NCBI GenBank assembly: GCA_947846985.1
Contig: CANTUZ010000025.1
Span: 1,116,001-1,180,000 of the forward strand
Direction of reading: 5' to 3'
Source: Fratercula arctica
Taxonomy: Eukaryota > Chordata > Aves > Charadriiformes > Alcidae
Length of the DNA: 64,000 nucleotides
This document shows, in pieces, positions 31,596 through 43,299 of this stretch; position 1 is the first letter of the stretch; every line of letters begins with the position of its first letter. The notes under the pieces were generated by a model. That model was not told the DNA's origin. It made no database searches and saw only the letters and a program-made list of their open reading frames with translations. The position numbers and the translations under genes were made by a program.

Positions 31596-32940
31596 CATAG
31601 CATCATAGAATGGTTACAGTTGGAAGGGACCTTAAAGATCATCTAGTTCCAACCCCCCTGCCATGGGCAGGGACACCTCCCACTAGACCAGGTTGCTCAA
31701 AGTCCCATCCAACCTGACCTTGAACACTTCCAGGGATGGGGCAGCCGCAACTTCTCTGGGCAACCTGTTCCAGTGTCTCACCACCCTCACAGGAAAGTAT
31801 TTTTTCCTGATATCTAATCTAAATCTCCCCTCCTTCGGTTTCAAACTGTTACCCCTCGTCCTATCATTACACTCCCTGATCAAGAGTCCCTCCCCATCCT
31901 TCCTGTAGGCCCCCTTTAGGTACTGGAAGGCTGCTATAAGGTCTCCCCGGAGCCTTCTCTTCTCCAGGCTGAACAACCCCAACTCTCTCAGCCTGTCCTC
32001 ATGGCAGAGGTGCTCCAGCCCTCTGATCATCTTTGTGGCCCTCCGCTGGACCCCCTCTAACAGGTCCATGTCCTTCTTATGTTGGGGGTCCCAGAGCTGC
32101 ATGCAGTACTCCAGGTGGGGTCTCACGAGAGCAGAGTAGAGGGGCAGAATCACTTCCCTCGCCCTGCTGGCCACCCTTCTTTTGATGCAGCCCAGGATGC
32201 GGTTGGCTTTCTGGGCTGCAAGTGCACATTGCCAGCTCATGTTGAGCTTCTCATCCACTGGCACCCCCAAGTCCTTCTCCTCAGGGCTGCTTTCAAGCCA
32301 TTCTCCACCCAACCTCTATTTGTGCTTGTGATTGCCCCAACCCACATGCAGGACCTTTCACTTGGCCTGGTTGAACTTCATGAGGTCCCCATGGGCCCAC
32401 TTCTCAAGCCTGTCCAGGTCCCTCTGGATGGCACAGCTTGATGTCATCGTCAAACTTGTTGAGGGTGCACTCAATCCCACTGTCCATGTTGCCGACAAAG
32501 ATGTTAAACAGCATCGGTCCCAGTACTGACCCCTGAGGAATGCCACTCGTCACTGGTTTCCACTTGGACACTGAGCCTTTGACCGCAACTCTTTGAGTGC
32601 GGCCATCCAGATGATTTCTTATCCACTGAGTGGTCCATCCATCAAATCCATGTCCCTCTAATTTAGAGACAAGGATGCCGTGTGGGACAGTGTCAAATGC
32701 TTTGCACAAGTCCAGGTAGATGATGTCAGTTGCTCTTCCCTTATCCACCAGTGCTGTAACTCCATTGTAGAAGGCCACCAAATTTGTCAGGCATGATTTG
32801 CCCTTGGTGAAGCCATGTTGGCTGTCACCAATCACCTCCTTATTTTCCATGTGCCTTAGCAGAGATTCCAGGAGGATCCGCTCCATGATCTTGCTGGGCA
32901 CAAATGTGAGACTGACTGGCCCATATTTCTTCAAGAACCC
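31596..32940 (-). mobile_element. 5'-truncated CR1 LINE, minus strand (CR1-6)
   Basis: The 3' end at 31596-31660 has the ATCATAGAATGG and TTGGAAGGGACC blocks. RT extends to about 32935. It belongs to a different CR1 subfamily from CR1-5, judging by its [19 protein letters not shown] block, and its 3' end is less similar to the others. Confidence 0.93.
31683..32934 (-). pseudogene. CR1-6 reverse transcriptase fragment
   Basis: The upstream frame (32404-32934) reads [32 protein letters not shown] and [13 protein letters not shown]. The usual FADD catalytic motif is altered to FDDDIKL in this frame. A break near 32400 follows, and 31683-32312 continues with [19 protein letters not shown] and [13 protein letters not shown]. 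The altered motif and frameshift indicate decay. Confidence 0.88.
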
Positions 32941-34138
32941 CTCAAAGATAAGATTAGGGATAAGGGAGAGGAAAAAACCATTTCAAACTAGATTTACTTG
33001 TGGTTCTAAAGCATTTTTATACTCACAATGTTAAGATTAAACATCAAAAGACAGAGATATCTTTATAGCCTCTGGGAATAGGATGGTACTGACTTTTCCT
33101 TAAAAAGTAAACACAAAGACCCACAAGACCAGACCTCCTCTGCCCAGTGACATGGTCTGACCCACTCACTTTAGAGACCCTGTCTGTGACAGTGCTGTAA
33201 ATAAAGAGAATGAGCCAGTATTATCCATGAGCAGTCTGTGACTGTCTTCCCCATACAAAATCATGTCCAGGTTTCTCAGCCATGTAGGAAAAACTGAACT
33301 TTGTCACCCAGTAACAGTGGCCTGTAACAGATCAAAGGAAAATATGCAGTTAGGGCATAGCTCATAAGGGAGCCCTGAAGAGCTGAGATTGCTGTTCCTC
33401 CTGCCACAAAGGTAAGAGGGACTATGATTTTTGTTTCTTCAGCCCCAGTACTGACAGTCCTCAAGGACCAGGCCCTTTATCACACAAACAGCAGACAGCC
33501 TCGCTTTCCAGGGTTCAGGCACAGGCAAAGCATGCAGGAGTGATGCCTGTTTGCCACCCCAGCAGCCTCCTGTCCTATTTCTCCTATAATAAGAGCTGGC
33601 TGATTGCATCCATGCTATCTTTAGAAATCTTCTGGAGACTTTCAGAAGCTTCAGAGTAGCACAAAATTGAGCCAAACATGAGTAGACAGTTTGAAACCTT
33701 TCAGGTTTTCATGTCCAGAAGCAACATGACCTTATAGGAAAGAAATATCTCCTGCCTGCAGTCAGTATTCTGGCTGGTTATTGCACAAAGATAAGTATTC
33801 TTGTGAATATTTCCATTCCAGTGTTGATGGTAGATCTTACTGAAAAGTTTAGATTGACAGTCTATGGGTCAAAGGAGGCTGACCATTCTGCTGCTCTGCT
33901 GCACCTGTGGAGCATATGCAAGCAGAATATCAAAGACTTTAAGCTGCCAAGTAAGAAAAAAATGAAAACAAGAAAACTAAATGCACTGTTGGTGAAGGAA
34001 GATATTTTGCTTATGTTGCCCTAGATAGGTTCCTCATAGATCTCACCAAAACCCCTATGAAATCAGTGAAAATCTTTTCATTGGTTTTGGTGAGATTTGG
34101 ACCATGGCCATATGGATTAAGACAGGTTGGATAGATAA
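32941..34138. other. 1.2 kb spacer, nothing recognised
   Basis: No gene or repeat identified. Small minus-strand open frames at 33276-33675 have no family resemblance. Confidence 0.5.
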
Positions 34139-34593
34139 TGACAGTTTAATAGGGAAAGCAAAAGCTGCATGCACAAGCAAAAAAAATAAGGAATTCATTC
34201 ACTACTTCCCATCAGCAGGCAGATGGTGAGCCTCTTCCTTGAAAGCAGGGCCACAGTGAGCGTAATGACAGACACCATAACCGTGAATGTCCCCCCTTCC
34301 TCCTCCTTTCCCTGAGCTTTTATTGCTGAGCACAACGTCATATGGTATGAATATCTCTTCAGTCAGCTGGGGTAAGCTGTCCCAGAAGTGTTCCCTCCCA
34401 GTCCCTTGCCCACCCTCAGCCTACTCTCTGGAGAGACAGAGCGAGAAAGAGAAGGCCTTGCTGTGCAAACACTGCTCAGCAGTAGCCAAAACACTGGTGT
34501 GTTATCAATACTGTTTTCACCAAAATCCAAAGCACAGCACCATACAGGCTGCTATGAAGAAAGTTAACTCCATCCCAACCACACCCAGTACAG
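34139..34593 (-). mobile_element. Solo LTR, minus strand (LTR-type B), one end truncated
   Basis: Read on the minus strand it starts TGTACTGGG near 34593 and follows the 1894-2466 LTR through the CCATATGACGTTGTGCTCAG and AATAAAAGC region to about 34139. There the last roughly 100 bases of the LTR are missing. The CRE is mutated. No internal region is attached. Confidence 0.8.
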
Positions 34594-35232
34594 TACCTCA
34601 AGAGTAGCATGCAAATTAAGTTGTTGCTACACCATTAGTATCATTTACCTTCAGATTTCCTGCTGTAATACAACAAAGGAAAAGGAGAAGAAGGAATAGC
34701 AAAAAGAAATATGTTTCATATATTTAAAAAAAAGTTATCCTTCTGAGAGATTTTTAACTAGCTAAAGTTGTTTCATCTGTTAAATGTTAATTTTTTATTA
34801 TTACACTGATATCAATTCTTTTTCAGTTTGTCAGAGAACTGGAAACAATTTCAATCATCCAAAAATGTTATCTGACCAAAAAGATTAGAAAATAAGTTGC
34901 TTTGTGGTATGCATGGTCACTCATACACCTTTAAACAAAATACTTTTTCAATTCTTATTAAATATGACTAGCAGAAAAGAACATAGAATTTATAAGAATA
35001 TAAGAATTTCTAATATTAGCCTACTCACACAAACTTCAATTAAAAGCTGTTTTGATCAGAAAAGTGTAGTTTCTGTATATTTTACATAATAGAGAAATGT
35101 TGCTAGATCAAGAAACAAAAGCTGTGATTCATATCAAATTAAGTTTATTTTTTTAAAATCTATCGAAAAGGAAATGAAACCTTAAATTCTGCAGCTAAAA
35201 ACTTTACCTTGAAGCAATTCTGTTTTAACAAG
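34594..35232. other. AT-rich spacer, nothing recognised
   Basis: No gene, RNA or known repeat recognised between the solo LTR and the next CR1. Confidence 0.5.
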
Positions 35233-35321
35233 TGCATAGAATCTTCATGGTTGGAGAGGACCTTTGAGATCATCGAGTCCAACCATACACACACACAAAA
35301 AACCCCCTACAATCTCTGTCA

Positions 35322-37130
35322 CTAGAGCATGCCCTGAAGTGCCAAATCTACACATTTCTGAAATACCTCTAGGGATGGTGACTCAACCACCTCCCTGGGC
35401 AGGCTGTTCCAGTGCCTGACCACTCTTTCAGTAAAGTCATTCTTCCTAATATCTAATCTAAACCTCCCCTGCCGCAGCTTCAGACCATCTCCTCTGGTCC
35501 TGTCATTATTCACCTGGGAGAAGAGGCCAGCACCCACCTCTCTACACCCTCCTTTCAGGTAGCTGTAGAGGGCAATGAGGTCTCCCCTCAGCCTCCTCTT
35601 CTCCAGACTAAACATGCCCAGTTCCCTCAGCCTCTCCTCATATGGCTTGGTCTCCAGACCCCTCACCAGCTCGGTAGCTCTCCTCTGGACCCGCTCCAGC
35701 ACTTCAGTGTCCCTCTTGTACAGAGGGGCCCAGAACTGAACACAGCACTCGAGGTGAGGCCTCACCAGTGCCGAGTACAGAGGCACCATCGCTTCCCTCC
35801 TACTGCTGGCCACCAGCACCCCCAGGTCCTTTTCTGCTGGGCAGCTTTCTAGCCACTCTTCCCCAAGCCTGTAGCGTTGCTTGGGGTTGTTGTGACCGAA
35901 ATGCAGGACCCGGCACTTGGCCTCATTAAACCTCATACCATTGGCCTTGGCCCATCGATCCAGCCTGTCCAGGTCCCTCTGTAGAGCCTTCCTACCCTCA
36001 AGCAGGTGGACACTCCCACCTAGTTTGGTGTCGTCTGCGAACTTACTGAGGGTGCACTCAATCCCCTCATCCAGATCATCGATAAAGATATTAAACAAAA
36101 CTGGCCCCAAAACTGAGCCCTGAGGGACCCCACTGGTGACCGGCCGCCAAGAGGATTTCACCCCATTAATCACAACTCTCTGGGCACGGCCATCCAGCCA
36201 GTTTTTAACCCAGCGAAGAGTACACTTGTCTATGCCATGATTCGCCAGCTTCTCCAGGAGAACACTGTGGGGGATGGTGCCAAAGGCCTTACCAAAGTCC
36301 AGATAGACAATGTCCACAGCCTTCCCCGTGTCCAGCAGGCAGGTCACATGGTCATAGAAGGAGATCAGGTTGGTTAAGCAGGACCTCCCTTTCCTAAACC
36401 CACGCTGGCTGGCCCTGATCCCTTGGCTGCCCTGCACTTGCCGTGAGAGCTCGCTCAAGATGATCCTCTCCATGATCTTTCCTGGTACCGAGGTCAGGCT
36501 GACAGGCCTGTAGTTCCCCGGATCCTCCTTCCGACCCTTCTTGTAGATGGGCGTCACATTAGCCACCCTCCAGTCATCTGGTACCTCCCCTGTTGACCAG
36601 GATTGTTGATAAATGATGGAGAGAGGCTTGGTGAGCTCTCCCGCCAGCTCCCTGAGTACTCTTGGGTGAATCCCATCCGGCCCCATAGACTTATGTGCGT
36701 CCAGGTGCAGAAGCAGATCATTGACTACTTCCTCCTGGATTATGGGTGGGTTGTTCTGCTCTCCATCCTTATCTTCCAGCTCAGGAGGCTGAACACCCTG
36801 GGGACAGCTGGTCTGACTACTGAAGACGGAGGCAAAGAAGGCAACAAGATCTCTGTACTCCTCCTGAGTTGCCCGTCCCTTCTTCCAAAGGTGGTAAACC
36901 CTCCTTTTATTCCTAAGTCCCATCAAAAGTTCCTTGTTCATCCAGGCTGGCCGTTTTCCCCGCCCTTTAATCTTGCGACACTTGGGGACAGCCTGCTCCT
37001 GGGCCTTTAAGATTTCCTTCCTGAAGAGCGTCCAGCCTTCCTGGACCCCTTTGCCCTTCAGGACTCTCTCCCAAGGGACTCTCTCAACCGGTGTTCTGAA
37101 CAGGCTAAAGTCCGCCCTCCGGAAGTCCAA
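35322..37130 (-). pseudogene. CR1-7 reverse transcriptase, 602-aa open frame
   Basis: This frame carries [47 protein letters not shown], catalytic FADDTKLGG and the C-terminal [19 protein letters not shown]. Two segments are missing without loss of frame. About 90 residues of the endonuclease-RT linker are lost after EEYRDL, and about 36 residues after LGVLV, before [17 protein letters not shown]. In the core the usual FDT reads FGT. The intact length is notable, but the missing blocks and the separated endonuclease argue against activity. Confidence 0.9.
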
Positions 37131-37143
37131 GGTGGAGGTTTTG

Positions 37144-37836
37144 CTAACCCCCCCTCCTTACGTCACTACCAATTGAAATCTTGACCATTTCATGATCACT
37201 AAACCCAAGACGGCCTCCGACCACCACATCTCCCACTAGTCCTTCTCTGTTTGTGAACAGTAGGTCTAGCGAGGCACCTCCCCTGGTAGGCTCACCTACC
37301 AGTTGTGTCAGGAAGTTATCTTCCATGCACTCGAGGAACCTCCTAGCCTGCCTGCTCTCTGCTGTGTTATATTTCCAGCAGATACCTGGCAGGTTGAAGT
37401 CCCCAACCAGAACAAGGGCTGGCAATTGCGAGACTTCAGCCGGCCGCTTATAGAATACTTCATCTGTCTCCTCATCCTGGTTGGGTGGTCTATAGCATAC
37501 TCCCAGCACAAGATCTCCCTTATTTGCCTTCCCCTTCATCCTTACCCATAAACACTCGACTTCATCATCCCTGGAATCTAGCTCTATACAGTCACAACAT
37601 TCCCTAATGTACAGAGCCACACCCCCGCCTCTCCTTCCTTGCCTATCCCTTCTGAAGAGCTTATAGCCATTCATCGCAGCATTCCAGTCATGACAGTCAT
37701 CCCACCACGTTTCCGTGATGGCGACTACATCATAGCTGTCCTGCTGCACAATGGCTTCCAGCTTATCCCGTTTGTTGCCCACGCTACGTGCATTCGTGTA
37801 GATGCACTTGAGCTGGGCTACCGATTTCACCCCCAT
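37144..37836 (-). pseudogene. CR1-7 endonuclease, 230-aa open frame
   Basis: The APE-type endonuclease is almost complete: LKCIYTNARSVGNKRDKL, ITETWWDDCHDW, LVGDFNLPGICW and FSDHEMVKI are all visible. The frame ends 13 bases before the RT frame, so a small frameshift separates them. The start at MGVKS may not be the true ORF2 start. Confidence 0.9.
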
Positions 37837-37866
37837 CCTTGGCCCTTTATCCCTAGGCTCGTTACT

Positions 37867-38520
37867 AGTGGGTAATTACTAGTAAAACTAGTAAAACTAT
37901 TACTAGCATAGTTTACCGTGCAGCAAAACAACAAATTGAATTGTGTATCATACAGATGAAATGTCAATGGCTCTCTTTTTCCTTTAAGAACTGCTTAAGG
38001 GATGGAGAAAGAAGGGAAAAAAGTATTCTTTTCTACATGACTTGAAGAGATATTGCAAGATAAATATTATTTTTATTGCAAGTTAAGTATTATTTGAAGA
38101 AAGTATATTATCGAAAAATATTTCAAGATTTTTCTGGGGTTTTGTCTGGGGCTTATATGGGGCTGTGTGGAATAATTACTAAAATGATCAGAAATACGGC
38201 ATTGTTCACACATTAAGGAAAGGTATAAAATCAAAAAGCTTCTAGGGTAGAATACAGCCGCAGCTGGCATGCGAGGAATCCACTACATCTGAGATTCCCT
38301 GTACAATATTGCTTGCAAAGCAACACGGGAGATGGAGTAGGGTGGAGATTCTACGACCAAGCCCTGTGATAATACAGCAGATATGGGAACGAGATGGTAC
38401 TATGGAACTGATAAGCTGCATACTTACTACCCTGAGCCAACAGTCTGTCAAATTTTGACGAAATGCTGTCCTTTGTGCGAACTTTGCTCATTATAATGTC
38501 ATTATAATACCAAAACACAC
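37867..38520. other. AT-rich spacer with short ACTAGTAA repeats
   Basis: A short cluster of ACTAGTAA-type direct and inverted repeats follows the CR1 end at 37867-37910. The rest is AT-rich with no recognised feature. Confidence 0.5.
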
Positions 38521-39340
38521 CTCCATCCCAAAGGCTACCCACACCCAAGGTGCGACCACTCCTCCTTGAGTCTGCGCCCTGAATTTTTCGTAAACTAGAC
38601 CTTTAAATGTGAAGCGAGAGAATTTTACACCAATCATAATTAAAGTATTTATGACTAAAGTCACTCAAACTCCACCTTGAAGGTAAAAATAGTATAAAAA
38701 TAGCCCGCGAGAGGGGGAATATCAGGGAAGACACCATTGTGAACAAGTCAAGGAGGACTCCATCACAGACTGCCTTTGACTTCCGGGACCAGTCGACGGG
38801 CTGAGCCTTTCTTCCCCCCATAGGGACGCCTTTGGGTAAGACTTAGACTATATTGAGTGCTTTCTCGGGGAACTTAGAGATTCTCTAGAGAATCTCTCTC
38901 CTACATTTATAGCCAGGCTGTATCGTTTATAACTTTGTCACGTGTTTTGTATATTTAACAGTACTTTCATTTGCACCTGCTTTGCAGACAGTGTATTTAT
39001 CGCCGGCAATCCTAAGAACCTATATATCTGTTGTTTAAATAAACGGCACTGTGTAAGTAGCTGGTCGTTTCGGTTTCTCATTGAACGCGACCAAAGATTC
39101 GAGAGTGGCCGTGCTAGTTCATGAGCACGACTAGACTGAAGGGGCAGTCCACTATTAGTGTATCCGGAATCGTAACAGTTTAATATATTAAACGCCTAAA
39201 CGCGACTGGACTGATAGTGGTGAATTGGGCATCACTCAGAATTTAAACCCAGCCGCACCGAGCCTCCCACCTCGGTGAGGAGTGTTAGAACGCAAGGGGG
39301 TTTATCTTCTGCCAAAACCGTTTTGCCCCTTCACGCAACA
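38521..39340 (+). mobile_element. LTR-like repeat A (divergent 5' part, shared 3' part)
   Basis: The 3' roughly 290 bases (39054-39340) closely match 41908-42180 and both end CGCAACA. The segment has a TATA-like AGTATAAAAATAG (38690) and TTTAAATAAACGG (39038), consistent with promoter and polyadenylation regions. Its first part does not resemble the first part of the 41052-42180 LTR. The left boundary is approximate. Confidence 0.6.
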
Positions 39341-39368
39341 GGCTGTTTTGCATTTGTGATTAAAACAG

Positions 39369-39873
39369 TGTTGATAATGCAGGAATATTTTCATTATTGC
39401 TGATAAGTGCTTACACAGAGTCAAGGCCTTTTCTGCTTCTCACACCACCCCACCAGCGAGTAGGCTGGGGGTGCACAAGAAGTTGGGAATGGACACAGCC
39501 GAGACAGCTGACCCCAACTGGCCAAAGGGATATTCCATACCATATGACATCGTGCTCAGCAATAAAAAAGCTGGGTGAAGACAGAAGGGGGAACATTTGG
39601 ATTTATGGCATTTATCTCCCCAAGTAACTGTTACGTGTGATGGAGCCCTGCTTTCCTGGAAATGGCTAAAAATCTGCCTGCTGATGGGAAGTAGTGAATA
39701 AATTCCTTTGCTTTGCTTCACGCACGGCTTCTGCTTTACCTATTAAACTGTCTTTATCTCAACCCACAAGTTTTCTCACTTTTACCCTTGTGATTCTCTC
39801 CCCCATCCAACTGTGGGGGAGTGAGCGAGCAGCTGTGTGGGGCTTAGCTACTGGACAGGGTTAAACCATGACA
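39369..39873 (+). mobile_element. 5'-truncated LTR (type B) with leader
   Basis: This LTR shares the body and the CA end with 1894-2466 but begins inside U3. The first LTR base is lost at the junction with the preceding element. It is followed by a PBS-like site, so it was a 5' LTR of a provirus rather than a solo LTR. Confidence 0.85.
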
Positions 39874-39881
39874 GTCCTTTC

Positions 39882-39898
39882 TGGCATCCAACGTGGGA
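39882..39898 (+). promoter_or_regulatory. Degenerate primer binding site
   Basis: TGGCATCCAACGTGGGA lies eight bases after the LTR, the same spacing as in ERV copy 1. It differs from the tRNA-Lys type site there at a few positions. Confidence 0.7.
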
Positions 39899-41051
39899 CT
39901 TGAAGGGTTTGAGATAATGACAGATTTGATTGGAGTGTGCTAGACCAAATTTACACCTGTTTAGCTATTAATTTACAGGCTCCTGTGCTTGCCATGGGGC
40001 TTGCTTGCCTTACTGTATATTACAGTCTAGTGCTTGTTAGTGGCTGCATTTTGCTCTTGCTGCTTGCTGTACTGCTTATCATCTTGCTCTGCTGTGCCTG
40101 GGTACATTTTGATAACAGCAATGGCCATGTGCCTGGGCTGTTGTACTGGACAGGATGGAACTCCAGTGTGAACTCGAGTGGAAATGACTGTGACCTGTGG
40201 ATAAGTCCACATGGAGCAGGTACACCTTGAAGTGTCTGTGGCCATGGTACACCACAGCAGGTACACCCCTGAAGCGACTGTGGCACAAGGATAAGTCCAT
40301 GTGGGAGAAAGTACACCTCGAAGTGTCTGTGGCCATGGATAAGTCCATGCCGCAGCAGGTACACCTTGAAGTATCAGTGGCTGTGCACAAGGTTGTGACG
40401 GAACACCTTGAAGAATCTGTGGTCGTGGATAAGTCCACAACACAGCAGGTACAACCCTGAAGGGACTGTGGCCCATGGATAAGTCCACATTGGAGCTGGT
40501 TCACACGTGAAAGGACTGTGGCTGTGGGTAAGGCCATGCCGGAGCAGGTACACCCCTAAGGGACTATTGTATATGGATAAGTCCTTGCTGGAATAGGGGC
40601 AAGGGGAGGAGTTCATTGCAATATTAAACCCTATGGCCTGGTCCAAAGGGACCAGGGGTGGAGATTGTGATGGATAATACCTTTAAATTGCTGTAACCCA
40701 TGATTTGAATTGCATGTTATAGGAAGTACTATAGCAGGAACCACCCAAACCAACCTCACAAGAAGCAGTGCAAGTGCAGCAGTGACCCAACCTGAGCTGG
40801 CTTTGGTGCCCAGTAACTCCATGGGTCTACACAATACACCCCTTCTCTTGTCCTGACTGACCACCATAACAAATGGAGCCCAAAGTCATAGACTAAATGA
40901 ACTCAGTGGACATTTCGTGGACATTTTACGGACATTTTACAAGGATAACCCATAGACTAAGGGAATGATATCTGTGTATATATTAAAGGATGAGAAGGTG
41001 ATTAATAAGGATATATTGGATAGTGTGTGACCTGAGCATGATGTAAACGGT
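39899..41051 (+). mobile_element. Non-autonomous ERV internal region
   Basis: After the leader there is a short hydrophobic open frame (39937-40230; repeated L, C and V residues) followed by the repeat array at 40199-40600. A purine-rich AAGGGACCAGGGGTGGAGA near 40645 resembles a PPT, but the sequence after it is not an LTR; AT-rich DNA continues to 41051. I find no gag, protease or pol motif. It may be a non-autonomous or heavily deleted provirus. Confidence 0.5.
40199..40600 (+). repeat. 48-bp tandem repeat encoding 16-residue units
   Basis: About eight diverged units of 48-50 bp start GGATAAGTCCA; starts are visible at 40199, 40290, 40338, 40428, 40478, 40527 and 40576, with larger steps holding two units. 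In the plus frame the unit reads MDKSMPQQVHLEVSVA, and frame is kept for about 87 codons (40197-40460). Later units drift by one or two bases and lose frame. Confidence 0.85.
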
Positions 41052-42180
41052 TGTCCTGGTTTGGGGTGAAGCGGAGCCAACTTTCTGTTCAGTGAGAGAG
41101 GCTCTTGCCTCTTGTTGCTGTGGCAACCAGGGTCAGCTGACTCGGTTGTTTACCCTGTGGAAGAGTGTGGTGGTATGCTCTCCCCTTTTCCCCCTTCCCC
41201 CCCCCCCCCCCCCCCCCGGCTCCTGCTCAAGCCATGGTCATCAGCAGGAGTTGTTATGAGTTGCACTTGAACTGTGGGGGATGGCTGGCAACATAGTCAA
41301 AACACCGTCTGGAGTGGGGGCCTAGATATTGTGTTCCCATGCGAATATGACTATAGGTCAATTCTCTTACTCTATAAATAGTGGACAGCCCAAGAGCCCT
41401 TGGAGCTCTCCTGCACGGCAGCGAGCTGCATGCCAGGATCTCCCCTTGAGTGGGGACGCTCACTTAAGGTTCTACTCCTCGAGGCTGAGAGATTCCTTGC
41501 CTCAAGAGATTCTCGGTAAGTGACTGATAGCAGGCTAAACTTTGAAATCTTAGCTAAGTGAGATAAAGGATTGATTGCGCATATAGAATCCTTTAGACAC
41601 AAACCGTTGACCAAGTCTGGGACTAGGAGTGGATCCAGCCGCCCCTAGACTCCTCTCTGAGAAGGAGTTTAGAAAGCCAGGGGGTCCTTTCTGAACCTCG
41701 TGACTCAACGGGAGGGTCTCCCTGACAGCTTGTCTGCCCTTGTCCTCTATGCAGTAAATAATCAAGCGTACCCCGGCATCAAATCTCGTAAAACACTGTT
41801 GCATTCACTACTAACTGTTAAATCACTGTTTTATGTTAATAAATATTTCACTGCTTCTCTCTTACAAGTGAAGTTAATCACTCTGCCCGCAACAAAGGGT
41901 TTAAGTAGCTAGTCATTTCGGTTTCTCATTGAATGCAACCAAAGACTTGAGAGTGGCTGTGCTAGTTCATGAGCACGACTAGACTGAAGGGGCAGTCCAC
42001 TATTAGTGTATCCGGAATCGTAACGGTTTAATATATTAAATGCGATTGGACTGATAGTGGTGAATTGGGCATCACTCAGAATTTAAACCCAGCCGCACCG
42101 AGCCTCCCACCTCGGTGAGGAGTGTTAGAACGCAAGGGGGTTTATCTTCTGCCAAAACTACTTTGCCTCTCAACGCAACA
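41052..42180 (+). mobile_element. Long LTR-like repeat C (1.1 kb)
   Basis: It starts TGTCCTGGTTTGGGG and ends CGCAACA. The first 110 bases match the minus-strand LTR at 54499-55059, and the last 280 bases match repeat A at 39054-39340. A TATA-like CTATAAATAG is at 41371 and a GGTAAGTGAC donor-like site at 41515. A 21-C homopolymer lies at 41197-41217. The mixed relationships suggest LTR recombination. Confidence 0.75.
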
Positions 42181-42206
42181 ACCAGTAAATTGTATTAAAT
42201 AATATT

Positions 42207-43299
42207 TGTATTGGCGTATGTGGTTTACGTGGCAAGGTTTTGGTAGCGGGGGGTGCAGGGGTGGCTTCTGTGAGAAGATGCCAGAAGCTGCCCCAATGCC
42301 CGACAGAGCCAGATTCAGCCGGCTCCAAGACAGACCAATTACTGGCCAAAGCTGAGCCAATCAGTGATGGTGGTAGCACCTCTGTGATAACATATTTAAG
42401 AAGGGGTAAAAACTGCTGCGCAACAGCAGCTGCAAGAGAGGAGTGAGAATATGTGAGAGAAACAACTCTGCAGACACCAAGGTCAGTGAAGAAGGAGGGG
42501 GAGGAGGTGCTCCAGTCGTGGGAGCAGAGATTCCCCTGCAGCCCGTGGTGAAGACCATGGAGGACTACAGTGGAGCAGATATTCACACTGCATCTCGTGG
42601 AGGACCCCACGCCTGAGGAAGTGGACATACCCTGAAGGAAGTTGTGACCCCATGGAGAGTCTGTGCTGGAGCAGACTCCTGGCAGGAGCTGCAGCCCTGT
42701 GGAGAGGAGTCCACACCGGAGCAGGTTTGCTGGTAGGACCTGTGGCCCGTGAGGGACCCACGCTGGAGTAATCCAGTCCTGAAGGACTATAACCTGTGGA
42801 AAGGACCCATGCAGGAGTAGTTCATGAAGAAATGCAACCCACGGGAAGGACTCACGTTGGAGAAGTTCGTGAAGGACTGTCTTCCATGGGTGGGAAGGAC
42901 GCCACACTGGAACAGGAGGAGAGCATGAGGATGAAGGAGCAGTTGAGATGAATTGTTATGAACTGACTGCAACTTCCATTCCCCATCCTCCTGCACTGTT
43001 CAGGGAGAAGGAGAGAGAAGATTCAAGAGGGAAGTTGAGCCTGGGAAGAAGAGAGGGGTGGGGGGAAGGTGTTTTTAGGTTTGTTCATATTTCTCGCTAT
43101 CCTACTCCGTTATTAATTGGCAATAAATTAATTTCCCCAAGCCTGTTTTGCCCGTTATGGTAATTAGTGAGTGATCTCCCTGTCCTTACCTTGACCCACG
43201 GGCCTTTCACTGTATTTTTTCCCCCTTTCCTGTTGATGAAGGGGAGTGACAGAATGGCTTGGTAGGCACCTGGCAACCAGCCAAAGTCAATCCACCACA
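42207..43299 (-). mobile_element. Complete minus-strand LTR repeat (same family as 16007/22623)
   Basis: On the minus strand it starts TGTGGTGGATTGAC at 43299. It contains the diverged GACCCACGTTGG-type repeats and ends near 42207. It aligns along its whole length with the two halves of the repeat split by ERV copy 1, and so shows what the uninterrupted element looks like. The right boundary is clear; the left is approximate. Confidence 0.8.

Larger units (their letters stand above)
35233..37866 (-). mobile_element. CR1 LINE with nearly complete ORF2, minus strand (CR1-7)
   Basis: The 3' end starts near 35233 (GCATAGAATCTTCATGG) and the element runs through RT and endonuclease to about 37866. 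ORF1 and the 5' UTR are absent. ORF2 is held in only two frames (35322-37130 and 37144-37836), making it the best preserved ORF2 in the window, although two RT/linker segments are deleted. Confidence 0.94.

Noticed and set aside
41197..41217. 21-C homopolymer as a functional motif
   Set aside because: Length of homopolymers is error-prone in sequencing, and no related LTR keeps it; I report it only as part of repeat C.
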